In this document: positions 38,694 to 47,168 of the stretch, in pieces
Position numbering within the stretch: position 1 is the stretch's first letter
How the letters are laid out: each line of letters starts with the position of its first letter
Assembly (NCBI RefSeq): GCF_008711155.1
Contig: NZ_VUYQ01000008.1
Span: 62,001-126,000 of the forward strand
Source of the DNA: Dechloromonas sp. CZR5
GTDB taxonomy: Bacteria; Pseudomonadota; Gammaproteobacteria; Burkholderiales; Rhodocyclaceae
Direction of reading: 5' to 3'
Length of the DNA stretch: 64,000 nt
Made by a program: the position numbers and the translations under genes
Notes under the pieces: generated by a model
Databases searched by the model: none
Told to the model about the DNA's origin: nothing
What the model saw: only the letters and a program-made list of their open reading frames with translations

Positions 38694-39054
38694 CCTGAAA
38701 GCGTCATCCCCCAGCGGGGCTGCGTGTGTGTCACTACGCTCTCATTCAAATAGCTGGCATCAACCCCATGCGCGGCAGTTGCCGCCGGAGCGATCCGCGC
38801 GCGAGCATCGCCCTGAGTTCCCCCGCTCAGGACCAGAGGCAGAGATTTCCCCCGTCAAGCCCGCCCGCCGCCTCGTTGCCCGCCGCTTTGCGACAATAAA
38901 TGCGCCTTACCGCAATCTCCCGGGCGCGCAAGTGCCACCCGCAATCCCCCACCAATCGCCGCGCTTTCGAGCCGCCCGCTTGACCGCCCTCCCCGCTTGG
39001 CGTCAACTACGTTTCCCGAGGGCCATCCTGGCCCCGCTCCATCGCGGAGCAAAA

Positions 39055-39076
39055 GGCGTCGCAGTCGTTACCTGCC
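39055..39076 (+). repeat. Shared 22-bp intergenic repeat, copy A
   Basis: GGCGTCGCAGTCGTTACC followed by TGCC. Copies B (46868), C (54249) and D (57735) all lie on the plus strand in intergenic DNA before plus-strand genes. Copy A is 660 bp before the second recombinase gene. Confidence 0.7.
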
Positions 39077-39738
39077 CTTGAAGCGCCGGTCTCGAACCGG
39101 CAATGCCGTCGCCCTTGAGGCGGCGGTCCCGAGGTCTTTCTCGTAGTGCATGTCCCTGGTTTGGCCAGCGTTCATCGCTGGGCGCTCCCTGAAGCGCGCC
39201 ACGGCCAACAGAGCACCCGGCCGGCACCCGATGCCGTGCCCCTGTTCCCGCCATCCTTTGAGCACGCGGTTCGCCGCAGCGCGCGGTCGTGTTTGCCCTC
39301 TTGGGCTCCCCGCGCGCCTTCGCTCACACCCTCGACACCGCCCTGGACTTTCGGTCAGGGGCGGACCCATGCGAGTGGATGGCGCTACGACCCCAGAACC
39401 GATCCACCAGATGGCACGAGGCCCGACCTCGCCGCCGATGCCCAAGCCACGCCCCAGAGGCCGGCCGGCATCACCACCCCCATGGCTGCAGAAATGCACG
39501 GATGGGCCGGATCAACCCGTTTCGTTTTTAAGACCGACCGAGTTGGCGAGCGCAGACGCGCTGGCCGACGAACCCCTGGGTAGAGGTGCCGCGACGGCGT
39601 GGTCGCGCGCGGCACCGAAGTTCTTGACCACTGACCGGCGCGGGCAACGGAATCCGTCCTACCGGTGGCCTCTATGGATTCCACGCCAACATCGGCTTGC
39701 CGTTCGGGCGGCTGGCCTTCGACCCAGGAGCCTTCACC

Positions 39739-40941
39739 ATGTCGGACGCAATCCCCAGCAACACCGTTCGCCGTAGCTCTCGCCGCCGGCGGCAGGAACC
39801 TGCCAGCCCCGGGCGTTCCAGCCAGCAGCAACCCGCTCGCCCCCAGAGTTGGGCGGGAAAGACCCCCCAGGAAATCCTCGCCCGCTACCAGCCGGGCAAG
39901 GCGCCGCCGCTCAAGGTGCTGGAGGTCCTGATCAAACTCTTCAACCCCCAGCATACGGCGCTGGAGAAAACCGTCTCGCACAAGACGCGGCAGGAGCGTG
40001 CACAGTTTCTGCGGCGCTTCTTCCGCGACCTGAAGCAGAAGGCGGGCTTCAAGACGGTGCCGGATCCGCGCAACCTCGGACAGAAGCACATCCACGCCAT
40101 GGTGCAGGTCTGGCAGCAGGCGCCTCTGGCGCCGGCGACGATCCAGACCTACCTGAGCTTCCTGCGGGGACTGGCGATGTGGATGGGCAAGCACGGCTTC
40201 GTACGGAAGCCCGCCCACTACGGCCTGAGTCTGGAGGAGTACCAGCGCCACGAGTCCGCCCGGCGGGACAAGAGCTGGACCGCCCAGGGGATCGATGCCG
40301 CGGCGGTGATCGCCGCGGTGTGCCAGTTCGACCGCCGTGTCGGCGCGTCGCTGCGGCTGATGTCGGCCCTGGGGCTGCGGCGCAAGGAGTCGGTGCAGTT
40401 CCGGCCATTCCAGCATGTCATGCCGTTCAGCGAGACCGGGCTGCCAGAGAATCAGCAAAAGGCGGATCGCTATGCATGGGTCAAGGGCAAGGGCGGCCGG
40501 GTGCGCTGGATTCCCCTGGACAGTCCGGCCCATCGGGCAGCGCTGGAGTTTGCCCAAGGCGTGGTCGACGGTCGCGACGCCCACATGGGTGATCCGCGTC
40601 GGGACCTGAAGCGAAATCTGCGGCGGCTGGATTACGTCCTGGAGAAATTCGGCATCACCCTGCGCAAGCGGGGCGCGACAGGCCATGGCCTGCGCCATGA
40701 GGTTCTTAACGATGCCTATGAAGATGTCGCTGGCGTACCGTCGCCGGTCCGAGGGGGCGGGCCGGTCTCCCCGGAACTGGATCGGGCGGCGCGGCTGGCG
40801 GTATCGCAGTTGGCGGGACATGCGCGCGCAAGAGCGGCAGACGCGTACTGCGGAAAGTCGGTTAGTAGTCGCAGTGGAGCCCCCGGTACCCCGCCACCCC
40901 GCGTGCACGGCGCCGACACCGACGATTCGCCCGCGACCTGA
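39739..40941 (+). CDS. Tyrosine recombinase (Integrase_1 type)
   Basis: 400 aa, ATG 39739 after AGGAG. The N-terminal 60 residues are basic (RRSSRRRRQEPA). A phage-integrase N-terminal domain (FLRRFFRDLKQKAG, QTYLSFLRGLAMWMGKHG) follows, then the catalytic domain with Arg in LGLRRKESVQF, His-x-x-Arg in GHGLRHEVLND, and GHARARAADAYCG carrying the His/Tyr. This is a family distinct from the P4-type integrase at the left end. It often occurs on ICEs and may resolve multimers or mediate secondary integration. A tail of about 25 proline/serine-rich residues is nonconserved-looking. Confidence 0.85.
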   Translation: MSDAIPSNTVRRSSRRRRQEPASPGRSSQQQPARPQSWAGKTPQEILARYQPGKAPPLKVLEVLIKLFNPQHTALEKTVSHKTRQERAQFLRRFFRDLKQKAGFKTVPDPRNLGQKHIHAMVQVWQQAPLAPATIQTYLSFLRGLAMWMGKHGFVRKPAHYGLSLEEYQRHESARRDKSWTAQGIDAAAVIAAVCQFDRRVGASLRLMSALGLRRKESVQFRPFQHVMPFSETGLPENQQKADRYAWVKGKGGRVRWIPLDSPAHRAALEFAQGVVDGRDAHMGDPRRDLKRNLRRLDYVLEKFGITLRKRGATGHGLRHEVLNDAYEDVAGVPSPVRGGGPVSPELDRAARLAVSQLAGHARARAADAYCGKSVSSRSGAPGTPPPRVHGADTDDSPAT

Positions 40942-40993
40942 CTGCAGCCAGGTCAACGCTTGCCCCCCATTGGATCAATTTGAAGGAGCCAAC

Positions 40994-41422
40994 ATGAACG
41001 AGATCAATCGACGCAGTCCTTACTGGCTGAGCCCCGGCATCGACGTGCCGACGCGCGACGAATTCCTGTTGTTGTTATCGCGCCGCACGCTGCGCGGTTT
41101 CTATGTGGACCGAGATACCGGCGAATCGGCATTCGTGCCGACCGCAGAGTTCATGCGCGAGAGTCCCTTGTGGCGTATCGACGTGCTCGACGATATCGCG
41201 GATGGCTTACAGCGAACACGCACCCATGCTTTGGTGGCATTCTTTCGGGAATGCCAGGCCAAGAACCATGACGTGCAGATGGCCAGGCAGCTCGCAGCCT
41301 ATCGCGGGATGTGTCAGCGAATCGGTATAGAGCTGCCGGACGATTTGGAGGCGTTGCTCGTTTTGGATCAACAATTCCGCCGATCAGCAATGTGGGGCTC
41401 GACAGGCCAGGCCACGAAGTGA
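40994..41422 (+). CDS. Unknown island protein
   Basis: 142 aa; AAGGAG 8 nt upstream of the ATG. The sequence (RRSPYWLSPGIDVPTRDEFLLLLSRRTLRGFYVDRDTGESAFVPTAEFM, then helical C-terminus) has no motif I recognise. It starts 52 bp after the recombinase gene, same strand, so probably the same transcript. Good ribosome binding site and codon use support it being real. Confidence 0.6.
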   Translation: MNEINRRSPYWLSPGIDVPTRDEFLLLLSRRTLRGFYVDRDTGESAFVPTAEFMRESPLWRIDVLDDIADGLQRTRTHALVAFFRECQAKNHDVQMARQLAAYRGMCQRIGIELPDDLEALLVLDQQFRRSAMWGSTGQATK

Positions 41423-41593
41423 CCATCGACATCTCCCGCCTCGTCGTAGGCTTCCGCAATCGGGCGGGGTTGGGAGCCGAGATGCCAGGGTCCGCTTCTA
41501 AACGCCGTAGCGGCCAAGGGGGACGCTATTTCCGAACTGCCAGGACCGTGCAGCTTCTCGCGAGAAAGCAGCGCCTGCGGAATTGCGGGAAGA

Positions 41594-42442
41594 TCAAGAA
41601 AGGTGGCTCTGCCCACCCAGGGGCGGCGAGCACCGTGCCAGGATGCGTTTCCAGCCGTTACGGGCGGCGACCGCTTCGCGCAGGATGTCGAGATATTCGT
41701 CCACATCTACCCTGTCGTCCGCCGGCATCGGCCCCTGCGAATATTCTGCGAGCAGTGCCTGTCGGGACCGCAGCCCCTGGCCAAGGTCGTGAATGCGGCT
41801 GTAGGTCTCGCAGGCATAAGCGAAGGTTTCGCGCCTGGCGAACTCGATCTCGAGCAGCCACTCACGCCGCCGGGTCTCGCGCAATCCGATCGTGCGACGC
41901 TTGCAGTTGTGAAAGATATGGGCCGCCTCATGGACCAGGAAGTCATCGAAGCGCCCGGGCGCGCCGAGGTATTCGGCCGACAGGTAGCAGGTCGTTCCTT
42001 CACTGAGGCCGAGAAGATTGGGCGCATCGTCAGCCAGGAGTTCGGCACCGATGCCGGCGAGATAGAGGTTCGCCAGATCCCAGGCGGTACTGAGCCACGG
42101 CGTCTGTTCGAGCACGGCGTCGATGGTGGCCGGCGTGAGAAAGATGACCGAGCGTCCGAGCACGTCGAGGACGGACTCCTGTTCGTGGACCGGGAACAAT
42201 CCCTGCACCATGGGGGCCACTTTGCCCCGGGTGAAGGCAACGACATCCCGTTCGGGCGGGGTTGCAGGGAGTTCGGCGTGTGCAGTTCGATGATGTACCG
42301 CCGAGATCAGTGCTTGGCGTAGCGCGGCACCCCCGTACCGGGCCTGGGCAACGTTGTTGTCCCCCGGCCATGACTGGAAGTGCGCATCGTGGTCGCCGCT
42401 GCGAAGGTAGCGTTCAATCGCTTGTTGCGGAGATTCCTGCAT
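41594..42442 (-). CDS. Putative zincin metallopeptidase following an Xre-RES module
   Basis: 282 aa. HEAAHIFHN (HExxH) at about residue 180 and a Glu about 45 residues later (FAYACETYSR) fit a gluzincin-like zinc site. The rest is helical and unlike named families I know. ATG 42442 gives MQESPQQAIERYL. The ribosome binding site is weak and the frame is open far upstream, so the start is uncertain. It follows the RES toxin gene by 44 bp on the same strand, giving an antitoxin-toxin-zincin order. It may process one of the partners or be an unrelated passenger. Confidence 0.6.
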   Translation of the reverse strand: MQESPQQAIERYLRSGDHDAHFQSWPGDNNVAQARYGGAALRQALISAVHHRTAHAELPATPPERDVVAFTRGKVAPMVQGLFPVHEQESVLDVLGRSVIFLTPATIDAVLEQTPWLSTAWDLANLYLAGIGAELLADDAPNLLGLSEGTTCYLSAEYLGAPGRFDDFLVHEAAHIFHNCKRRTIGLRETRRREWLLEIEFARRETFAYACETYSRIHDLGQGLRSRQALLAEYSQGPMPADDRVDVDEYLDILREAVAARNGWKRILARCSPPLGGQSHLS

Positions 42443-42486
42443 GGGTTTCTTCACTCTTTTCCGGCCTGCAAAGCGACGGCTGACGA

Positions 42487-43011
42487 TTACCTTGTCCAGG
42501 AATCCTGGTTTTGCGGCAAGGACCGGCCGGGATCGTAGACCTGGAGCAAATCCGTCGCCGTCAGCGCATTGACGAACAGGACCAGATTGGTACCACCCAC
42601 CCTCGCCTGCGACGGAAAGAGAATCCCTTTGCCGCCCGCCGCGATCACCGTGTCTCCGACGATCCAACTCGGCGGCTCGATACGCTGGTTGAACCACAGT
42701 TCCCGCCAGTCGCAGTAGAAGTCCTCCCAGATCGGTGGCCACACCGAGGCATCGTAGCCGGCGGTGAAGTCCGCTACCGGCTCGACCGTCAGTTGGTAGC
42801 TGGTCAGGGTTCCGGGCGGGAGCAGGCTCGACACCTGCTGGTATTCCCGCACCGCCGTTTCGGTATCGAGGGCCAGATAGAGCGCCTCGACTCCCGGCCG
42901 GTTGGCTCGCCCGCCGTGTTTGGCCGCCCCGGCGCCGCTCATCGGCGCAACCGCCCATTTCGGCACATGCAGGCGATAGGCGGTGACGCCAGCCAGCCGG
43001 ACAAGCTTCAT
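42487..43011 (-). CDS. RES-domain toxin
   Basis: 174 aa RES-domain protein. RES toxins of Xre-RES systems deplete NAD+. Hallmarks are the N-terminal YRLHVPKW(A) Arg, GGRANRPGVEALYLALDTETAVREYQQ (Glu) and the C-terminal region IVGDTVIAAGGKGILFPSQARVGGTNLVLF with the Ser/Asn segment. The start overlaps the antitoxin stop by 4 nt, standard for this family. It is cytosolic and held by the Xre-type partner. All family landmarks are visible, so the toxin is probably functional. Confidence 0.85.
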   Translation of the reverse strand: MKLVRLAGVTAYRLHVPKWAVAPMSGAGAAKHGGRANRPGVEALYLALDTETAVREYQQVSSLLPPGTLTSYQLTVEPVADFTAGYDASVWPPIWEDFYCDWRELWFNQRIEPPSWIVGDTVIAAGGKGILFPSQARVGGTNLVLFVNALTATDLLQVYDPGRSLPQNQDSWTR

Positions 43012-43412
43012 CCCGCCGCGCCCGCTTCGAGGGACTCCACGTAGCGCAGCACATCCTCGGCCCGCCCTTCCGACACCAGTTGCTCAGCCGTCTTGTAATT
43101 GAACGGCGGCAGGGGTTCGTTGCGATACCAGAAAATGGCCCGGCCGACATCGCCGGTCAGGTCGTTGGCGGCACGCAGCACGCGCAGGGCCTCGCGCATG
43201 AAGCGCTGCACGCTCTCCGAAGCGGGCGCCCGACTCAAGGTGTTGCGGTGAACATGGGCCTGCCCGGCAAGCGTCTGGAGGTCGATGCTCAACACATCGC
43301 TGAACCGCTTCGGCGAGAGCACGGCCGGTCCGGCTTCCTGGTCACGCAGGAAATCCAGGAAGCCTTCGAAGCCGTGGGTCAAGGCAGGGGCATAGGCAGC
43401 AGTCATGGGCAT
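43008..43412 (-). CDS. Xre/MbcA/ParS-type antitoxin (DUF2384)
   Basis: 134 aa from ATG 43412, with GGAGAG upstream. The N-terminal helix-turn-helix-like part (FSDVLSIDLQTLAGQAHVHRNTLSRAP) is followed by the toxin-binding C-terminal domain (AIFWYRNEPLPPFNYKTAEQLVSEGRAEDVLRYVESLEAGAAG), a DUF2384 hallmark. It neutralises the RES toxin and represses its own promoter. The stop overlaps the RES start by 4 nt. An upstream in-frame start would add 27 residues across the promoter and is rejected. Confidence 0.88.
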   Translation of the reverse strand: MPMTAAYAPALTHGFEGFLDFLRDQEAGPAVLSPKRFSDVLSIDLQTLAGQAHVHRNTLSRAPASESVQRFMREALRVLRAANDLTGDVGRAIFWYRNEPLPPFNYKTAEQLVSEGRAEDVLRYVESLEAGAAG

Positions 43413-43454
43413 GGCGTCTCTCCGGCAAGTTACTGCATTGCAACTCTTACGCAC

Positions 43455-43483
43455 ATTATATGCACTCTTTTGGCACAAATCCA
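43455..43483 (-). promoter_or_regulatory. Promoter of the Xre-RES operon
   Basis: On the minus strand TGGATT, 17 bp, TATAAT. The -10 (43455-43460) is perfect and the -35 weak, and the spacing is ideal. It lies 42 bp before the antitoxin start. Confidence 0.55.
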
Positions 43484-43613
43484 GGCAACTCAAGCTGGCT
43501 GGATTTTCGACTGCCCCTCTGCCCCACCTCCTGAATGCCTTCCTTGCTGAGACTCACCGAGGCGGGCGAGTGCCGCGCAACGCGCCGGCGCCCCCGTGTC
43601 TGCCCGCATCGGT

Positions 43614-45647
43614 TCAACGGTATTGCATTGCAGAGGCCTCGGCCATTGCCGGTTCCGCTTCTTCGCCATGCAAGGATTCCGAGCACTCGCCTGCTGTCGG
43701 CAGGGCCTGAACCCGCAACACCCCCGGTAACCAGCCCGTGCCGGCCACCGTCTGTTCCGCCCCCGTCACCACGGCATCTTTCTTGAGCGCGGCCAGCGGG
43801 CTGGCGGCATTGGCATCGACGGCCTCGGTGACAACCTCGAGGACACGTGCCTTGGGGACGTGGTTGAAGTAGGAAGCCCCCGTGGCCGTCCACCATCGGC
43901 TCATGTCCAGCCCCAAGGCCCGCGCCAGCGCCTCGTTGCTCTGCCGCTCGGGCTCGGTGCCGTATATGCCCGTGACGGTGACTGCAACGACGAAGGTCAG
44001 CAGGCGCAGCACCGTTGCCTGCTCCTGGGCGAGCAGCCACGGGAAGATTTCCTCCAGGTTCTCCGGCAGCCGCTCGGCCCAGGCCGTGCGCTCGGCCTGA
44101 AGCTTCGCCCAGGCGGCACTGGCCTCCATGTCCTCGGCGGCGGAGCGCAGGTCGGATTGGCTGTCGATCGCGCTGATGGCGAAGACGTTCTCCGAGCGGC
44201 GATAATAAAGATTGTTGCCCCGGAAAATCTTCTGCGCCAGATGCGCGGTGATCGCGGCCAGCGCTACGTCGGGGCGGTCGAGCAATTCGGCCTGGACGGC
44301 GGCGACCCGGTGGGCGGTGAGACAACGCACCAGTTTCTCGGAATGCACCGGGCGGGTCTTGGGCGACGGCAGCGACACCAGTGACTCGTCGGTGCCGTTT
44401 TCAGCGGCTTGGCGGGCAGCCTGGACCATGTCACTGCGATCCTCGGGGCGGATCAAGCCGTACTTCACCGCGACGGCGCCGTTGTGGCCGACATGGACGA
44501 CGCAGCCGGCCTGGGCCATCAGGTCGGCCGACCACACGCTGAGGGCCTCGTCGATCGCCTTGCGTTGTTCCTCCAGGCCTTCGGCTTCGCCTTCGAGCTG
44601 ATAGAAGGCCTCCTCGTCGCCGTCTTCGTCGGCCAGCGCTTCTGCCAGCGCTTCCATCTGCGCGTGCAGCGCCGCGATGCGACCATCCAGGTCCTCCAGG
44701 GCGGCCGCTTCCTCGGCATCCGGTTGGCGCTTCGTCTTGCGCAGTTCGCCGTACTTGACGTACTCGTCGAAGGCATAACGGACTCGGACATCGACCCATT
44801 TCCAGCCTTCGGCCGCGATCTGCTTGGCCCGCTTTTGCAGCTTGTCGGTCGCCAACTTTTCCAAGAGGGCCGCATCGAGCAGGTAGACCTTCTTGTCGTC
44901 GTCGCTGAAGAGGTCGCGCCGTAGCGCACCGCCGGCCTTCTCATAGGCCTTGAGGGTCACGTACTTGGCGACGGCATCGCGGTCGGACTCGATCTCGCCC
45001 TGGGTCAGCAGTTGGCGCAGGTAGTCGGGACGGCGGTTCCACGACGGCAGCGCGGCCCAGGTCTGCTCCTGCTTCTGGTGATCGTCCACCGAGGCCAGCA
45101 CCATCAGGCAGTCCAAGCCGATGTGGTCTTCGCGAAACAGCGCCATCAGCTTGGGCGAGACGGTGGCGAGTTTCATGCGACGCTTGACCACCAGGGGCGT
45201 GACGCCGAAGGCAGCGGCCACGTCCTCCACCGACTTGCCTTGCCCGATCAGCTTGGCGAAGGCCGCGAACTCGTCGGCGGGATGCATGGGGATGTGGAAG
45301 ACGTTCTCCGACAGGCTGGCGATCAGCGCCCGGTCGGCCGGCACGATTAGCACGGGCACGGGGTAGTTGCCGGCGAGGTCGCCATTGCCCACCAGCAGGG
45401 TCAGCGCTTCGAGCCGGCGACCGCCCGCGCAGACCTCGTAGCGGCCGCGTGTGCCCTGCACGACGACGAGGTTCTGCAACACGCCGCATTCCTTGATCGA
45501 GGCCGCGAGTTCGGCGATGCTCATCTTCGGGGTGCTGCCACCGGCGCGCGCCTGATAGTCCTGCGAGAGGACCAACTTGTCGAAGGGAACGAAGGTACGG
45601 GGCGACGCTTCGATGATGGCGTCGATTTCGGCTTTCGTGAATTTCAT
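43614..45647 (-). CDS. ParB/RepB/Spo0J-family protein (677 aa, PRTRC-like)
   Basis: 677 aa from ATG 45647 with GGAG upstream; the frame opens further left but is not supported. A ParB N-domain contains GGSTPKMSIAELAASIKECGVLQNLVV, YEVCAGGRRLEAL and SENVFHIPMHPADEFAAFAKLIGQGKSVEDVAAAFGVTPLVVKRRMKLATVSPKL (helix-turn-helix). A long coiled/acidic stretch (DLDGRIAALHAQMEALAEALADEDGDEEAF) and a helical C-terminus follow. It is much larger than standard ParB (about 300 aa), like ICE or PRTRC ParB proteins. It presumably binds the element's DNA for partition or regulation. No ParA is seen. Confidence 0.85.
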   Translation of the reverse strand: MKFTKAEIDAIIEASPRTFVPFDKLVLSQDYQARAGGSTPKMSIAELAASIKECGVLQNLVVVQGTRGRYEVCAGGRRLEALTLLVGNGDLAGNYPVPVLIVPADRALIASLSENVFHIPMHPADEFAAFAKLIGQGKSVEDVAAAFGVTPLVVKRRMKLATVSPKLMALFREDHIGLDCLMVLASVDDHQKQEQTWAALPSWNRRPDYLRQLLTQGEIESDRDAVAKYVTLKAYEKAGGALRRDLFSDDDKKVYLLDAALLEKLATDKLQKRAKQIAAEGWKWVDVRVRYAFDEYVKYGELRKTKRQPDAEEAAALEDLDGRIAALHAQMEALAEALADEDGDEEAFYQLEGEAEGLEEQRKAIDEALSVWSADLMAQAGCVVHVGHNGAVAVKYGLIRPEDRSDMVQAARQAAENGTDESLVSLPSPKTRPVHSEKLVRCLTAHRVAAVQAELLDRPDVALAAITAHLAQKIFRGNNLYYRRSENVFAISAIDSQSDLRSAAEDMEASAAWAKLQAERTAWAERLPENLEEIFPWLLAQEQATVLRLLTFVVAVTVTGIYGTEPERQSNEALARALGLDMSRWWTATGASYFNHVPKARVLEVVTEAVDANAASPLAALKKDAVVTGAEQTVAGTGWLPGVLRVQALPTAGECSESLHGEEAEPAMAEASAMQYR

Positions 45648-45934
45648 GCGGAGGGCTCCTGAACGGTTGAACGAGGCATGCCGAGGGGCATGTCCATGAG
45701 TCCAGAATCTCATCCCAACCCCGCCCTTCAAGCCTCCGGGCGTCGCCGTCAGAAGTGATGCGCGAACACGGATGGCACAGCCAATGTAAGTCGAATGGCA
45801 TTGTCCTCGATCCATCGGCTCGCCCTTATCGTGCCTGATCTCGAAACGGTGCCGCCAAAGCGGCCGTTCCTGCTGGGCGCCCCAGCCACCGACCACTACG
45901 CTGAGGCCCTCTTCCGCACCCCGCACAGGCCTTC

Positions 45935-46615
45935 ATGCATTCCAATTCCCAGCGGCGACATCGGCGCTCGGCCGTCATACAGCGCATCGCGGGTCTGGAG
46001 CGGGCGCTGGAACAGGCGCAGCACCTGCTTCACCAGGACGATCTCACTCCGCTCCTGAACCGTCGCGGATTCCGGCGCGCCTGCGACCGGTGGGTGGGCA
46101 ACGGCCCGATGGCCATGTCGGCCTCCTGCGCGATGATCGACCTGGATGGTTTCAAGGCCATCAACGACCGGCACGGCCATCCGGTCGGCGACGCCGCGTT
46201 GGTTCACTTCGCCGCCACGCTGCGCCGGCATCTCCGCCCCGCCGACACCATCGCGCGGCTGGGCGGCGACGAGTTCGCCCTGATCCTGATGAATTGCAGC
46301 GGCGACGATGCGTGCCTGCTGCTGGAACGCCTGCAGCAGGCACTCGCCGGATCACCCTTGGCAGTGCCGGGTGGCGCGGTGCCGTTGCGGTTCTCTGCCG
46401 GGGTCGCCGAGCTTCGCGCGGCTGAATCGCTGGAGCAGGTTTTGGAGCGCGCCGATACCGCCTTGCTCGATGCGAAGCAACTGGGCAAGGCGATGGTCCG
46501 CCTGAGCGTTCCACCGGCGCGGTCTGCGCAGGCGGCCGCGGCGAACGCGTGCGACCGACAGACCGCTTCAGCGTGCGTTCCCATCGCCATCGATGAACGG
46601 GAAAGCGACGGGTAG
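45935..46615 (+). CDS. Island-borne diguanylate cyclase (GGDEF)
   Basis: 226 aa soluble protein. A short coiled segment (RIAGLERALEQAQHLL) is followed by a full GGDEF domain: LTPLLNRRGFRRACD, MIDLDGFKAINDRHGHPVGD, RLGGDEFAL intact, and RPAD five residues before GGDEF (inhibitory I-site). It should make cyclic-di-GMP. Ribosome binding is weak (AGGCC). The tail after about residue 185 is Ala/Arg-rich. A cyclase on a mobile element may steer the host toward surface attachment or modulate transfer; that is inference. Confidence 0.85.
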   Translation: MHSNSQRRHRRSAVIQRIAGLERALEQAQHLLHQDDLTPLLNRRGFRRACDRWVGNGPMAMSASCAMIDLDGFKAINDRHGHPVGDAALVHFAATLRRHLRPADTIARLGGDEFALILMNCSGDDACLLLERLQQALAGSPLAVPGGAVPLRFSAGVAELRAAESLEQVLERADTALLDAKQLGKAMVRLSVPPARSAQAAAANACDRQTASACVPIAIDERESDG

Positions 46616-46867
46616 TCGGATCCTCGACCCCGTGCCGCACCAAATGCCGGCGTCGTTGGACTCCACCCCGTTGGACGCGCATCAGGCCCCTCACTGTTGG
46701 TGGCCCATGGCCGCTCAACCCATTGCCACCCGCAATCCGCCTGCTCCACCAGGGATTTCGTAGGCGAATGGCCGATCGGTGCGCACGGCTGCACGCCGGA
46801 CGGCACACTGTTAGGGCATCTGGCTTCGGCCAACGCGCGCTCGTTCGAGCGCTCCCGAGTCGCCTCG

Positions 46868-46888
46868 GGCGTTGCGGTCGTTACCCGC
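46868..46888 (+). repeat. Shared intergenic repeat, copy B
   Basis: GGCGTTGCGGTCGTTACCC then GC: a 3-substitution variant of copies A and C. It lies 280 bp before the methylase-helicase gene. Confidence 0.6.
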
Positions 46889-47108
46889 ATTCTTGTCGTG
46901 GCAGCGTTCGATGGCTGCCTCTGGTTCCGCGCACCACGCTGAACTGAGCCCTGCGCCGGCCGACACTTGTCGGTTGGTTTCCAAGCCCTTGGCGCTCGCC
47001 ACCTCGTACCCGATATGCCGGCCGGCTTCGCTATGAAGTCCGGCGCAGTCGCGTACGTCTGGCCTTTGCCAACCGGTCGTCCACGACCGTTTTCTTGCCC
47101 ATCCCACC

Positions 47109-47168
47109 CGGGGAGCCCGCCTCCCCGATGGGGCGTTGTGTTCCCCGTTTTCCTTGGAGAACACACCG
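47109..47168 (+). promoter_or_regulatory. Structured 5' leader L1 with sequestered Shine-Dalgarno
   Basis: Hairpin 1 is CGGGGAG-cccgc-CTCCCCG (47109-47127). Hairpin 2 pairs GTGTTCCC (47138-47145) with GGAGAACAC (47156-47164, one bulged A), burying GGAG just before the ATG. Same layout as L2-L5. Confidence 0.65.

Larger units (their letters stand above)
38545..39738. other. 1.2-kb gap between divergent segregation and recombinase genes
   Basis: Besides the inverted repeat at 38656-38693 and the shared repeat at 39055-39076, I see no convincing gene. Frames on both strands are arginine/proline-rich, with no good ribosome binding sites or motifs. It probably carries promoters for both directions and may include an origin or centromere, but nothing specific is visible. 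Confidence 0.5.
46616..47168. other. 553-bp gap with shared repeat B and leader L1
   Basis: No gene is supported. It holds repeat B (46868-46888), a CCGACA-ct-TGTCGG palindrome near 46960 and the structured leader at 47109-47168 before the methylase-helicase gene. The remainder shows no clear signal. Confidence 0.5.

Noticed and set aside
38545-39738. Several overlapping frames (for example 38728-39081 and 39150-39776)
   Set aside because: Arg/Pro/Ser-rich, no ribosome binding site, no motif, mutually overlapping on both strands.
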